Shown here in pieces: positions 10,501 through 21,754 of a stretch of DNA of 50,164 nt. The translations under genes were made by a program, and so were the position numbers. The notes beneath the pieces were generated by a model. It saw only the letters and a program-made list of their open reading frames with translations, did not search any database and had not been told where the DNA came from. Every line of letters starts with the position of its first letter. The first letter of the stretch is position 1. The stretch covers positions 1 through 50,164 of the forward strand of contig DRKS01000090.1 of NCBI GenBank assembly GCA_011051655.1, written 5' to 3'. The stretch comes from Sedimenticola sp. Lineage in GTDB: Bacteria > Pseudomonadota > Gammaproteobacteria > Chromatiales > Chromatiaceae.

Positions 10501-11622
10501 CTAAAACCCCATCCCTTCAAAGAATTTCTTCACCCCCGCCAGCCAGGATGTCGAATGGGGGCTGTGCCGCCGCCCTCCGGCCTGCATGGTTTCATCCAGT
10601 TCCTCCAGGAGTTCCTTCTGCCGTTCGGTCAAGTTCACCGGCGTCTCCACGACGACCCGGCAGATGAGATCCCCCACGGGCCCGCCCCGCACCGGCTTTA
10701 TGCCCTTGCCGCGCATACGGAAGGACTTGCCGGTCTGGGTGCCGGGCGGAATCTTCAGCACCACCTTGCCGTCGAGGGTGGGCACTTCCAGCTCACCCCC
10801 CAGGGCGGCGGTGGTAAAACTGATGGGGACTTCGCAGAACAGGTGGCTGTCCTCACGGGTGAAGATTTCGTGATCCTTCACCATGACCTGCACATAAAGA
10901 TCACCGGGCGGTCCTCCGTGCTCGCCCGCCTCGCCCTCGCCGGCCAGCCGGATGCGATCACCGGTATCGACGCCCGGCGGGACCTTTACGGAAAGGGTCT
11001 TGGTCTCCTGCACCCTGCCCTGCCCGCGGCAACTGGGGCAGGGATCCTTGATGATGGTGCCGGCGCCCTGGCAGCGGGGACAGGTCTGCTGAATGGAGAA
11101 GAAGCCTTGCTGCATGCGCACCTGCCCATGGCCGCCACAGGTGGTGCAGGTCTCCGGCTTGCTGCCTTTTTTCGCCCCGGAACCACGGCAGGTCGGGCAG
11201 GTTTTATGGGCCGGCACCCGGATCTTTACCGTGGTGCCCGCCACTGCGCTTTCCAGGCTCAGTTCCAGGTTATAGCGCAGGTCGGCGCCGCGATTCACCC
11301 GCTGGCCGCCGCGGCCGCCCCCAAAGATATCCCCGAAGACATCGCCGAAGATGTCGCTGAAATTCACGCCCCCGCCGGGCCCGCCCGGGCCCCGCCCCAT
11401 GGAGGAATCCACGCCGGCATGGCCGAACTGATCATAAGCGGCGCGTTTCTGGGCGTCCGACAGAACCTCGTAGGCCTCCTTGACCTCCTTGAATTTGGCT
11501 TCGGTTCCCGTATTCCGGTCGGGATGGTATTTCATGGCCAAGCGGCGATAGGACTTCTTAAGCTCGGCCTCGCTGGCGTTTTTGCTGACCCCAAGGACTT
11601 CGTAATAATCGCGTTTAGACAT
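10501..11622 (-). CDS. dnaJ: Chaperone protein DnaJ
   Basis: The Hsp40 co-chaperone that stimulates DnaK ATPase and delivers substrates. The 373-residue product shows all class I domains in order: J domain with HPD at residues 33-35; a Gly/Phe-rich linker (about 77-110, with [16 protein letters not shown]); the zinc-binding domain with four CxxCxGxG repeats ([32 protein letters not shown]) at about 141-200; and the C-terminal substrate-binding barrel. It is the last chaperone gene of the hrcA-grpE-dnaK-dnaJ set. The 146-base spacer from dnaK is unusual for its heptamer array and stem-loop. Confidence 0.98.
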   Translation of the reverse strand: MSKRDYYEVLGVSKNASEAELKKSYRRLAMKYHPDRNTGTEAKFKEVKEAYEVLSDAQKRAAYDQFGHAGVDSSMGRGPGGPGGGVNFSDIFGDVFGDIFGGGRGGQRVNRGADLRYNLELSLESAVAGTTVKIRVPAHKTCPTCRGSGAKKGSKPETCTTCGGHGQVRMQQGFFSIQQTCPRCQGAGTIIKDPCPSCRGQGRVQETKTLSVKVPPGVDTGDRIRLAGEGEAGEHGGPPGDLYVQVMVKDHEIFTREDSHLFCEVPISFTTAALGGELEVPTLDGKVVLKIPPGTQTGKSFRMRGKGIKPVRGGPVGDLICRVVVETPVNLTERQKELLEELDETMQAGGRRHSPHSTSWLAGVKKFFEGMGF

Positions 11623-11625
11623 TTA

Positions 11626-11702
11626 TTAGCTCTTAGCTCTTAGCTTTTAGCTCTTAGCTTTTGGCTCTTAGCTCTTAGCTTTTGGCTTTTGGCTTTTGGC
11701 TC
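11626..11702. repeat. Heptamer tandem array, 11 units, in the dnaK-dnaJ spacer
   Basis: Seventy-seven bases consist of eleven 7-base units. On the plus strand they are variants of TTAGCTC, TTAGCTT, TTGGCTT and TTGGCTC. The array begins 4 bases upstream of the dnaJ start codon and fills half of the spacer, so it forms most of the dnaJ translation-initiation leader; no ordinary Shine-Dalgarno is seen there. Confidence 0.9.
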
Positions 11703-11714
11703 CTAGACGACAAA

Positions 11715-11742
11715 GCGTGCAGGCACTTTTGCACCTGCACGC
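11715..11742 (-). other. Stem-loop between dnaK and dnaJ
   Basis: Nine-base perfect arms (GCGTGCAGG and CCTGCACGC) enclose a 10-base loop. It lies 26 bases after the dnaK stop on the transcribed strand and is followed only by a short TTTG run. It could be a partial terminator or an mRNA-stabilising hairpin that lowers dnaJ expression relative to dnaK. Confidence 0.55.
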
Positions 11743-11768
11743 CATGCTAACGGCTGACCGCTAACTGC

Positions 11769-13715
<1,947 letters not shown>

Positions 13716-13788
13716 TTTCAGATGTCTCCGGTACGAAAGTCGTAGTTCTTGTTCAGATGAATTCTGCGCTGTGTCAGCTTACTCGTTG

Positions 13789-13816
13789 AGATGGGGCGCA
13801 AACCCCGTATTTCAAG
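13789..13816 (-). promoter_or_regulatory. Sigma-32 (RpoH) heat-shock promoter of dnaK
   Basis: On the minus strand a -35 box CTTGAAA (13810-13816) and a -10 box CCCCATCT (13789-13796) are separated by exactly 13 bases. This matches the sigma-32 consensus (CTTGAAA, N11-15, CCCCATnT) at essentially every position. The -35 overlaps the end of grpE and the -10 lies about 73 bases upstream of dnaK. Confidence 0.85.
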
Positions 13817-14426
13817 CCTGCTCGTCAATATTTCCCTCGGGGGCCTGGGAAACGACCACCATGGCCGGCCGCACCAGGCGTCCGTTCAGGGTGTAGCCCT
13901 TCTGCACCACGTTGATCACCGTGTTCGGCTCCACGTCGTCCCGTGGCTGGGTGGATATGGCCTGATGCAGCTCCGGATCGAAGGGCTGGCCCTGGGGATC
14001 CACCACTGCGACATTGAACTTTTCCAGGGCCGCAGTGAAGAGATTGAGGGTAAGCTCCGTGCCCTCGCGCAGCTTCGCCACGTCCGCGTTGTCATCCTGG
14101 GCGGCGCTCAGCCCCAGCTCGAGGCTGTCGCGCACGGGCAGCAATTCAGCGACGAAGCGCTCCAGGGCAAATTTGTGGGCGTTGGCCAGCTCCCGTTCCT
14201 GGCGCTTGCGCAGGTTTTCCAGCTCGGCCTTGGCCCGCACCAGCTTGCCCCAGTGATCGTCCGCCTTGGCCCTGGCATCCTCCAGCAGCAGTTCCAGATC
14301 TTCTTTGGCTGGAGCCTCGCTTCCGGCCTCGGGGCCGGCGGCCGCCGTCTCCGCTGGTTTCTGCTCTTCCTCGATATCGGTTTCCGCTGCGGGCCTGGCC
14401 TGCTCCGGCTCCTGTTCTTTTGTCAT
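13812..14426 (-). CDS. grpE: Nucleotide exchange factor GrpE
   Basis: GrpE releases ADP from DnaK. The 204-residue product has an acidic, Pro/Ala-rich disordered start (residues 1-50), a long helical part with heptad character (WGKLVRAKAELENLRKRQERELA, then LERFVAELLPVRDSLELGL), and the C-terminal beta domain with the signature VQKGYTLNGRLVRPAMVVVSQ. Length and order match the family. It lies between hrcA (119-base gap) and dnaK (96-base gap). The dnaK sigma-32 -35 box overlaps its last codons. Confidence 0.97.
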   Translation of the reverse strand: MTKEQEPEQARPAAETDIEEEQKPAETAAAGPEAGSEAPAKEDLELLLEDARAKADDHWGKLVRAKAELENLRKRQERELANAHKFALERFVAELLPVRDSLELGLSAAQDDNADVAKLREGTELTLNLFTAALEKFNVAVVDPQGQPFDPELHQAISTQPRDDVEPNTVINVVQKGYTLNGRLVRPAMVVVSQAPEGNIDEQA

Positions 14427-14545
14427 ACCTGGCTTCCTCGGAGATTCATGTCTTTGGTTTTAAAAATGGTTATACCCGCCCCCAGCCTGGCCGTGAGGCG
14501 GAACAATGCCCATAAATCAGGGAATTGCCTCCAAGTTGGGGACGA

Positions 14546-15607
14546 TCAGCGCCGTTTCAAGGCCGCACCGAGCAATTTCGCCGTTACATCCACAATGGGG
14601 ATGACCCGGTCATAGGCCATGCGCGTAGGGCCGATCACCCCCAATACGCCGGCCACTTCGTTATCTATCTCGTAGGGGGCGGTCACTACGCTGCAGTTGT
14701 CCAGTTGCCGGTAGCCGGACTCCTCGCCGATGAAGATCTGAATGCCGTCGGCCTGCATGCACTGGTCCAGCAGGTGCAGGATCTCATGCTTCTCCGCAAA
14801 GGCGTCGAACAACTGCCGCAAAAGGGCCATATCCGCCAGCTCATCGAAATCCATCAGATTGGTCTGCCCCGAAATCAGGCAGTCGCCGTCGGAGTCCCCG
14901 CTCTCATTCCCGAACACCTGGCCCGCCATCTCCACCGCCCGGGCCATGATGCGGTCCAGGTCCGCCCGGGCCTTCTGCATGTCCTGAAACAGCCTTTGGC
15001 GCATTGCCTCCAGGGTCTGGCCCGTGAAGGTCCGGTTGAGATAATTGGCCGCCTGCTCCAGTTCCGCCCTGCTGTAGACCCGCTTGGCGTGAATGATGCG
15101 ATTGTGCACCTCTTCCTCGCTGGTTACCAGGATGGCCAGCACCCGGCTGCCCGACAGCGGCAGGAATTCGATCTGGCGGAATGCAATGCGGTCACGCCGG
15201 GGCAGCATCACCACCCCCGCCATGCGGGTGAGCCCGGAGAGCAGGCGGGAGGCGGATTCCATCAGATCAGACGGCTCCTGCTCCAGGTCCAGCTGCTCCC
15301 GCAGTTGTCCGATCTCCAGCTCCGCCAGGGGCTTGACGGTCAACAGGGAGTCTACGAAAAGCCGGTAGCCGGAAATGGTCGGCACCCGGCCGGCCGAGGT
15401 GTGCGGCGAGGTGATCAGGCCCATGTCTTCCAGGTCGGCCATGACGTTGCGGATGGTGGCGGGGCTCAGATCCAATCCCGCATCCCGGGCCAGGGTGCGG
15501 GACCCCACGGGCAGTCCCTCCGCGATATAGCGCTCGATCAGAACCTTGAGAAAATACTGGGCGCGCTCACCAAGGGCCTTTTCATCAAGCACTTTTTTTG
15601 TCGCCAC
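14546..15607 (-). CDS. hrcA: Heat-inducible transcription repressor HrcA
   Basis: HrcA binds CIRCE operators and represses chaperone operons until it is titrated or misfolded under heat stress. The 353-residue product has the N-terminal winged-helix region (YFLKVLIERYIAEGLPVGSRTLAR, then SPATIRNVMADLEDMGLITSPHTSAGRVPT). The central effector-like domain and C-terminal dimerisation region follow, ending in GVLGVIGPTRMAYDRVIPIVDVTAKLL, the family's closing motif. It heads the chaperone operon and is preceded by a CIRCE element at its own promoter, so it is autoregulated. HrcA coexists here with a sigma-32 promoter downstream. Confidence 0.97.
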   Translation of the reverse strand: MATKKVLDEKALGERAQYFLKVLIERYIAEGLPVGSRTLARDAGLDLSPATIRNVMADLEDMGLITSPHTSAGRVPTISGYRLFVDSLLTVKPLAELEIGQLREQLDLEQEPSDLMESASRLLSGLTRMAGVVMLPRRDRIAFRQIEFLPLSGSRVLAILVTSEEEVHNRIIHAKRVYSRAELEQAANYLNRTFTGQTLEAMRQRLFQDMQKARADLDRIMARAVEMAGQVFGNESGDSDGDCLISGQTNLMDFDELADMALLRQLFDAFAEKHEILHLLDQCMQADGIQIFIGEESGYRQLDNCSVVTAPYEIDNEVAGVLGVIGPTRMAYDRVIPIVDVTAKLLGAALKRR

Positions 15608-15643
15608 TTCCGACTCCCGCCATTGTCCACCCAGAAGATCACA

Positions 15644-15670
15644 TTAGCACTCCAGGCACGGGAGTGCTAA
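15644..15670. promoter_or_regulatory. Perfect CIRCE operator
   Basis: TTAGCACTC, nine bases, GAGTGCTAA: a perfect match to the CIRCE inverted repeat bound by HrcA. It begins 7 bases downstream of the -10 box of the hrcA promoter, covering the probable transcription start, and lies in the hrcA-nadK divergent region. Confidence 0.97.
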
Positions 15671-15677
15671 CAACAAA

Positions 15678-15706
15678 ATTATCGGTTTCACCCGCCCCGG
15701 GGTCAA
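15678..15706 (-). promoter_or_regulatory. Sigma-70 promoter of hrcA-grpE-dnaK-dnaJ
   Basis: On the minus strand TTGACC (15701-15706) and GATAAT (15678-15683) are separated by 17 bases, a near-consensus housekeeping promoter. The CIRCE element sits immediately downstream, the classic layout for HrcA repression. Confidence 0.8.
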
Positions 15707-15815
15707 GCCGCAGAAGCATGCGAAACCAGCGGTTGGCGCTGCCGCGGAACAGTGTTAAGTTAATTCCGGCCTTCATTTGTCTGCACCCCGCGTTATAACA
15801 AAGCGTCATCGCAAC

Positions 15816-16703
15816 ATGAGCAATATATTTCAGTCCATCGGCATGCTGGCCCGGCACCGCGACGAAGCCGTCGGCGACACCCTGCTGCGCCTGGGCGCCT
15901 TTCTGCGGGAGCGGGGACACCGCATCGCCCTCGAGCGGGAGGCCGCGGAACGCCTCGACGGCTGGAGCCAGGCGTCCGCCACCCGGGAGGAGATCGCCCG
16001 CAGCAGCGATCTGGTCATCGTGGTGGGCGGCGACGGCACCCTGCTGCACGCGGCCCGCAGCATGGCGGACCGGGATGTGCCCCTGCTCGGCGTCAACCTG
16101 GGGCGGCTGGGCTTTCTCACCGATATCTCGCCGGACAACATGCTCGACACGCTGGACCGGATTCTCACCGGCGACTACGACGAGGAAAAACGCTTCCTGC
16201 TGCGGGCGGAGGTCGGCCCGCCGGGCCGGCCGGACGCCAGCCGCAAGGCCTTCAACGACGTGGTGATTCACAAGTGGAACATCGCCCGCATGATCGAATT
16301 CGAGACCCACGTGGACGGCCGTTTCGTGGAGACCCAGCGGGCGGACGGCCTGATCGTCGCCACCCCCACCGGCTCCACCGCCTACGCCCTGTCCGGCGGC
16401 GGCCCCCTGCTCGATCCCGCCCTCAACGCCCTGGTGATGGTGCCCATCTGCCCCCACACGCTGAGCAACAGGCCCATCGTGGTGAGCGGCGACTGCGTCA
16501 TCGACATCGCCATCTGCGGCCGCACGGACCCCCGGAACGTGCGCATCACCTGCGACGGCGGCGACAGCCTCAAGGCCTCCCGCGAGGATCGCATCCGCAT
16601 CCGCAAGGACGAGCATCCCATTCGCCTGATCCACCCCTCCGGCCACGATCACTTCAATATCCTCAGGGCCAAGCTGGGATGGAGCGGGCATCCGGTCAAA
16701 TAG
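15816..16703 (+). CDS. nadK: NAD kinase
   Basis: NadK phosphorylates NAD to NADP. The 295-residue product has the family's GGDGT motif (residues 71-75, in VIVVGGDGTLLHAARSM), GVNLGRLGFLTDI, the NDVVIHK segment, and TPTGSTAYALSGGGPLL. ATG at 15816 matches the known N-terminus of the family (SNIFQSIGMLARHRD); a TTG at 15777 would add 13 residues. A TATAAC box at 15794-15799 could be its -10, with a poor -35. It is divergent from hrcA and shares the region containing CIRCE. recN follows after 35 bases. Confidence 0.97.
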   Translation: MSNIFQSIGMLARHRDEAVGDTLLRLGAFLRERGHRIALEREAAERLDGWSQASATREEIARSSDLVIVVGGDGTLLHAARSMADRDVPLLGVNLGRLGFLTDISPDNMLDTLDRILTGDYDEEKRFLLRAEVGPPGRPDASRKAFNDVVIHKWNIARMIEFETHVDGRFVETQRADGLIVATPTGSTAYALSGGGPLLDPALNALVMVPICPHTLSNRPIVVSGDCVIDIAICGRTDPRNVRITCDGGDSLKASREDRIRIRKDEHPIRLIHPSGHDHFNILRAKLGWSGHPVK

Positions 16704-16738
16704 CGGCGAGGCCCGGGCTTCCAGACCATCCGCCCCAG

Positions 16739-18409
<1,671 letters not shown>

Positions 18410-18416
18410 CCGGCGC

Positions 18417-18845
18417 TCAGCGCTTTGCCGCCGCGGCGCAATCGGGATTGCTGCAATAGCCGTAGATGGTCAGGGCATGGTCCTCGACGGTGAACCCCCT
18501 TTCCCGCGCAATCTCCTGCTGCCGCTTCTCGATGGTTTTGTCGAAGAACTCTTCCACCCGGCCACAATGAATGCAGACAAGATGGTCATGATGGCCGCCA
18601 CGGTCCAATTCGAACACCGAATGCCCGCCTTCGAAATGGTGGCGCGTAACCAGGCCGGCGGACTCGAACTGGGTCAGAACGCGGTAGACGGTGGCCAGCC
18701 CGATCACCTCGCCGCGCTCCAGGAGCAGTTTGTACACGTCTTCCGCGCTGACATGATCTCCCCCCGCCTTTTCAAGCACTTCCAAAACCTTGACCCGGGG
18801 CAGCGTCACCTTCAGCCCCGCATCACGAATCTCTTGTCCGCCCAT
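18417..18845 (-). CDS. fur: Ferric uptake regulator Fur
   Basis: Fur represses iron-acquisition genes when loaded with Fe(II). The 142-residue form has the winged-helix DNA-binding domain ([17 protein letters not shown], then [18 protein letters not shown]). The metal-binding region follows, with [12 protein letters not shown], the [13 protein letters not shown] His/Cys cluster and a second Cys pair (CSNPDC) near the C-terminus. I prefer ATG at 18845 because it aligns with the usual Fur start; ATG at 18866 adds seven residues and is possible. It is divergent from bamE, the fur-omlA pairing well known in Pseudomonas and relatives. No clear Fur box is visible in the 68-base intergenic region. 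Confidence 0.96.
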   Translation of the reverse strand: MGGQEIRDAGLKVTLPRVKVLEVLEKAGGDHVSAEDVYKLLLERGEVIGLATVYRVLTQFESAGLVTRHHFEGGHSVFELDRGGHHDHLVCIHCGRVEEFFDKTIEKRQQEIARERGFTVEDHALTIYGYCSNPDCAAAAKR

Positions 18846-18913
18846 CGTGTCTTTTCCAACCCCCATACGGTATGATTCCAGGCCCTTTTTCAGATCGAAG
18901 CGGTTCCGGCAGA

Positions 18914-19411
18914 ATGCGAAAGTCTCTCACTTGTTGGGTAATGGGCGCAAGCCTGTTCATCACGGGTTGTGAAACGCTGAAGGGATGGGGCGAAGCCATA
19001 CCCAGCACCCTCGAGGATGCGCCCCTGATGCACCATGTCGATGTCCAGCAGGGCAACATCGTCACCCAGGACATGATAAACCGCCTGCGCCCCGGCATGG
19101 CCCGGCGCCAGGTGCGCTATATCATGGGCACCCCCATTCTGGTGGACGTGTTTCACCAGGACCGGTGGGATTACATCTACTCCAACAAGCCGGGGGGCGA
19201 CCCCCGCACCCAGAAGACGGTTTCGCTCTTTTTCGAGGATGGGAAGCTGGTCCGGATCGAAGGCGATTTCCGCCCCCGGCCCGTGGCCGACCCCCTGGCG
19301 AATACGAAAGAAACCGTGGTTAGCGTGCCGGATCAGGAGGAAGAGGACAAAGGCTATATTACCCGGACGCTGGAAAAACTGGGCATTACGGACGACAGCG
19401 GCTACGAGTAG
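18914..19411 (+). CDS. bamE: Outer membrane assembly lipoprotein BamE (SmpA/OmlA)
   Basis: BamE is a lipoprotein of the beta-barrel assembly machine. The 165-residue product has a signal peptide with lipobox LFITGC (lipidated Cys19). The SmpA/OmlA domain follows with [35 protein letters not shown] in pieces around residues 56-90. About 50 C-terminal residues beyond the E. coli length are acidic and probably flexible. ATG at 18914 is chosen because it gives the signal peptide directly; an upstream frame from 18872 adds 14 unrelated residues. The last 26 bases overlap the 3' end of convergent rnfH, with a hairpin at the bamE stop. Confidence 0.93.
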   Translation: MRKSLTCWVMGASLFITGCETLKGWGEAIPSTLEDAPLMHHVDVQQGNIVTQDMINRLRPGMARRQVRYIMGTPILVDVFHQDRWDYIYSNKPGGDPRTQKTVSLFFEDGKLVRIEGDFRPRPVADPLANTKETVVSVPDQEEEDKGYITRTLEKLGITDDSGYE

Positions 19412-19673
19412 CCCGCTTCCGGCGGGCCTCCTTGGGATCGGCGATCAAGGGCCGGTAGATCTCGACCCGGTCTCCCGCCGAAACCCGGGCATCCGGCTTC
19501 ACCACCTTTCCGAACACCCCCACCTTGTTCACATCGAGATCGATCTCGGGAAACCGCTCCCGGATCTTCGATGCCTCGATGGCGTCCCGCACCCTCATGC
19601 CGGGCCTGAACGGCACGCTCAGGACCGCCTGCTCATCGGGCCTGGCGTAGGCCACTTCCACCTCAGCGGCCAT
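19386..19673 (-). CDS. rnfH: RnfH family ubiquitin-like protein
   Basis: A 95-residue beta-grasp protein starting [15 protein letters not shown], with [32 protein letters not shown] and [22 protein letters not shown], the full RnfH (UPF0125) signature. The molecular role is not settled; the name comes from linkage to rnf genes in Rhodobacter, and in most gammaproteobacteria it pairs with ratA as a proposed toxin-antitoxin partner. Its ATG overlaps the ratA stop by one base (TGATG), so the two are translationally coupled. An rnf operon lies about 4 kb further along, but no direct link is shown. Confidence 0.93.
   Translation of the reverse strand: MAAEVEVAYARPDEQAVLSVPFRPGMRVRDAIEASKIRERFPEIDLDVNKVGVFGKVVKPDARVSAGDRVEIYRPLIADPKEARRKRATRSRCRP
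19411..19427 (+). terminator. Hairpin at the bamE stop codon
   Basis: GCCCGC and GCGGGC arms enclose a 5-base loop and begin at the last base of the bamE stop. A pyrimidine run (CTCCTT) follows. It lies inside the 3' end of convergent rnfH. A plausible terminator for bamE, though the U-tract is poor. Confidence 0.45.
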
Positions 19674-20116
19674 CACTGCGCCCGCTTTCCATACAGCTCG
19701 TTCAGGCGCCCGCAAAAGGCGTCCACCAGGGTGGTGGCGATCTGGCCGAATACCCTGCCGAAGGCGGAATTGATCAGTTTGCCGGAAAACTCGAACTCCA
19801 GCACCAGTTCCACCTTGCAGGCATCCGGGCGCAGCTCCGTCAGCCTCCATTCCCCCTCCAGCTTGCTGAAGGGTCCCTCTTCGAGACGGATCTCGATGCG
19901 CTTGTTGGGATGCAGGCGGTTGCGGGTCGTGAACTTCTGACGAATGCCCGCGCGGGCCACTTCCAACTGCCCGCATTGCTCCCGTTCCGTTTGTGAAATC
20001 AAGCGGCTCGAATGGCACCAGGGCAAAAAATCCGGATAGGACTCAATATCATTGATCACCCCGTACATTTGGGCCGCCGAGTACGGCACCAGGGCGCTTT
20101 TATGGATAACAGTCAT
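19673..20116 (-). CDS. ratA: RatA family protein (START/COQ10-like)
   Basis: A 147-residue single-domain START-like protein: VIHKSALVPYSAAQMYGVINDIESYPDFLPWC, in parts, is the standard N-terminus, and FEFSGKLINSAFGRVFGQIATTLVDAF the standard C-terminal helix. The family includes bacterial RatA (reported to inhibit 70S ribosome association in E. coli) and mitochondrial Coq10, which binds ubiquinone; which role applies here is unknown. It is followed by rnfH with a one-base overlap, and its start overlaps the stop of the upstream transporter gene by one base. Confidence 0.93.
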   Translation of the reverse strand: MTVIHKSALVPYSAAQMYGVINDIESYPDFLPWCHSSRLISQTEREQCGQLEVARAGIRQKFTTRNRLHPNKRIEIRLEEGPFSKLEGEWRLTELRPDACKVELVLEFEFSGKLINSAFGRVFGQIATTLVDAFCGRLNELYGKRAQ

Positions 20117-21495
20117 CAGAAATCAATCACCCCGAGCAGTTGCAGAAACACCACGATCACCGCCACCGGCGTCACATAACGCACCAGGAAAAACCATCCC
20201 CTGAACACCAGGCTGTCGCCCATGCCCAGTTCGTCCATGGTGGAGTCCCGGGACATGAACCAGCCGGCGAAGACCGCCATCGCCAGGCCGCCCAGGGGCA
20301 GCATGATGTTGGCGGTGAGGATGTCCAGGATATCAAACATGCCGCTCCTTTTGGTCTCGCCGGCAAAATCGAACTCAAAGGCCCAGCTGCTGAACGACAT
20401 GATGGTGACGATGCCGAACAGCCAGCCCAGGATCCCCATCAGGGTCGCCGCCCTGACCCGGTTCACCCCCTGGTTCTCCACCAGCCAGGCCACCGCGGGT
20501 TCGAGCAGGGAGATACCCGAGGTCCAGGCCGCGAATACCAGCAGTACGAAAAACAGCGTGCCGAACAGGGTCCCGCCGGGCATGTGGCCAAACGCAAGGG
20601 GCAGGGTCTGGAAAATCAGGCCCGGGCCGGCGCCGGCTTCCAGCCCGTTGGCGAAGACGATGGGGAAAATGGCCATCCCCGCCAACAACGCCACCAGCGT
20701 ATCCATCAAGGCGACCACCACCGACGTCTTCGTAATGGAGGCGCTCTTTGGCAGATAGGAGCCGTAAATCATGATGGCCCCCATCCCCAGGCTGAGGGTG
20801 AAAAAGGCGTGCCCCATGGCCGTCAGCACCGCCCCCGGGGTCAGGGCGCTGAAATTGGGGCTGAACAGAAACGCCAGCCCCTCATCGAACTTATCCGTGT
20901 TCATGGCATAGCCCACCAGGACCAGCAGCAGCATGAACAGCAGGGGCATCAGCACGCGGACGGCCTGCTCCAGGCCGGAACGGACGCCCCGGGAGACCAC
21001 AATGGTGGTCATCACCATAAAGATGGTGTGCCAGGCCAAAAGCCGCTCCGGGTCCGAAACCAGGCTGCTGAAAATACTGCTCACGCCATCGGCCGTCACC
21101 CCTGTAAAGGTTCCCGACGCCGTGCGAAAGACATAGGCCAGGGCCCAGCCGGCGATAACGCTGTAGAAAGAGATAATCAGAAAACCGGCCACCATCCCGG
21201 ACCAGCCGACTATCTGCCAGATGCCGTGCCGGCTCTCCTCATGGGCCAGGAGGCGCATGGTGTTGATGGGGCTCTGGCGCCCCCGCCGGCCGATCAGGAC
21301 CTCGGCCATCATGATGGGGATGCCCACGATAACGACACAAACCAGGTAGACCAGCACAAAGGCGCCACCGCCGTTTTCTCCCGTGATATAAGGGAATTTC
21401 CAGATATTGCCCAACCCCACCGCCGAGCCGGTAGCCGCCAGGATAAACGCCAGGCGGGATGACCATTGGCCGTGAATGGAAGTACGGTCTGTCAT
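20116..21495 (-). CDS. Sodium-dependent neurotransmitter:sodium symporter (SNF/SLC6) family transporter
   Basis: A 459-residue inner-membrane protein of about 12 spans. The opening WSSRLAFILAATGSAVGLGNIWKFPY (in parts) is the diagnostic TM1 of the NSS family, with the unwound Na+/substrate-binding segment GSAVGLGN. Further marks are GENGGGAFVLVYL in TM2 and the motif EVLIGRRGRQSPI. Bacterial homologues such as LeuT, TnaT and MhsT import amino acids with sodium. The substrate cannot be read from the sequence. Its stop overlaps the ratA start, suggesting an unusual transporter-ratA-rnfH transcription unit; smpB, often near ratA, is not here. Confidence 0.93.
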   Translation of the reverse strand: MTDRTSIHGQWSSRLAFILAATGSAVGLGNIWKFPYITGENGGGAFVLVYLVCVVIVGIPIMMAEVLIGRRGRQSPINTMRLLAHEESRHGIWQIVGWSGMVAGFLIISFYSVIAGWALAYVFRTASGTFTGVTADGVSSIFSSLVSDPERLLAWHTIFMVMTTIVVSRGVRSGLEQAVRVLMPLLFMLLLVLVGYAMNTDKFDEGLAFLFSPNFSALTPGAVLTAMGHAFFTLSLGMGAIMIYGSYLPKSASITKTSVVVALMDTLVALLAGMAIFPIVFANGLEAGAGPGLIFQTLPLAFGHMPGGTLFGTLFFVLLVFAAWTSGISLLEPAVAWLVENQGVNRVRAATLMGILGWLFGIVTIMSFSSWAFEFDFAGETKRSGMFDILDILTANIMLPLGGLAMAVFAGWFMSRDSTMDELGMGDSLVFRGWFFLVRYVTPVAVIVVFLQLLGVIDF

Positions 21496-21531
21496 TCAGA
21501 AACCCCCTTTTATTGTTTGAATTTTTCAGCA

Positions 21532-21628
21532 CCGCCCCCTCGGGCGGCAAGCCATTTTCGATGAAAAGCCCTTGCGGAACAAGGCGTGAGCCCGTCCCGC
21601 CCCAAGGCGGGGCGGCTGAAGAGACGGG
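21532..21628 (+). other. Structured intergenic segment upstream of the pseudopilin gene
   Basis: Within the 259-base gap between the transporter and the pseudopilin gene two GC-rich hairpins are clear. The first has arms CCGCCC (21532-21537) and GGGCGG (21542-21547). The second has an inner stem CCGCCCC/GGGGCGG (21597-21603 with 21609-21615) and an outer stem CCCGTC/GACGGG (21591-21596 with 21623-21628). It could be an RNA leader or simply terminators for either flank. I could not match it to a known riboswitch. Confidence 0.35.
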
Positions 21629-21754
21629 GCCGGGCCGGTCCCTTCGAAGGTTTGGGAAAAACCAGAAGCCCCTCTCGGAAAACCCTTACAAAAACGGCGC
21701 AGGAACAGGGTTATGTTTCCTGGCCGACAGCATTGAGCCACAGGGAACATCGAT

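Noticed and set aside
16274-16738. N-terminal extension of recN reaching back through nadK
   Set aside because: The extension is Arg/Pro/His-rich out-of-frame nadK sequence. ATG at 16739 gives the normal RecN N-terminus and length.
18867-18913. Fur box in the fur-bamE intergenic region
   Set aside because: No segment resembles the GATAATGATAATCATTATC consensus closely enough.
21541-21660. c-di-GMP (GEMM) riboswitch upstream of the pseudopilin gene
   Set aside because: A short stretch (GGCAAGCCATTTTCGATG) recalls the start of GEMM, but the required GCAAAGCC-type conserved segment and tetraloop/receptor are missing.
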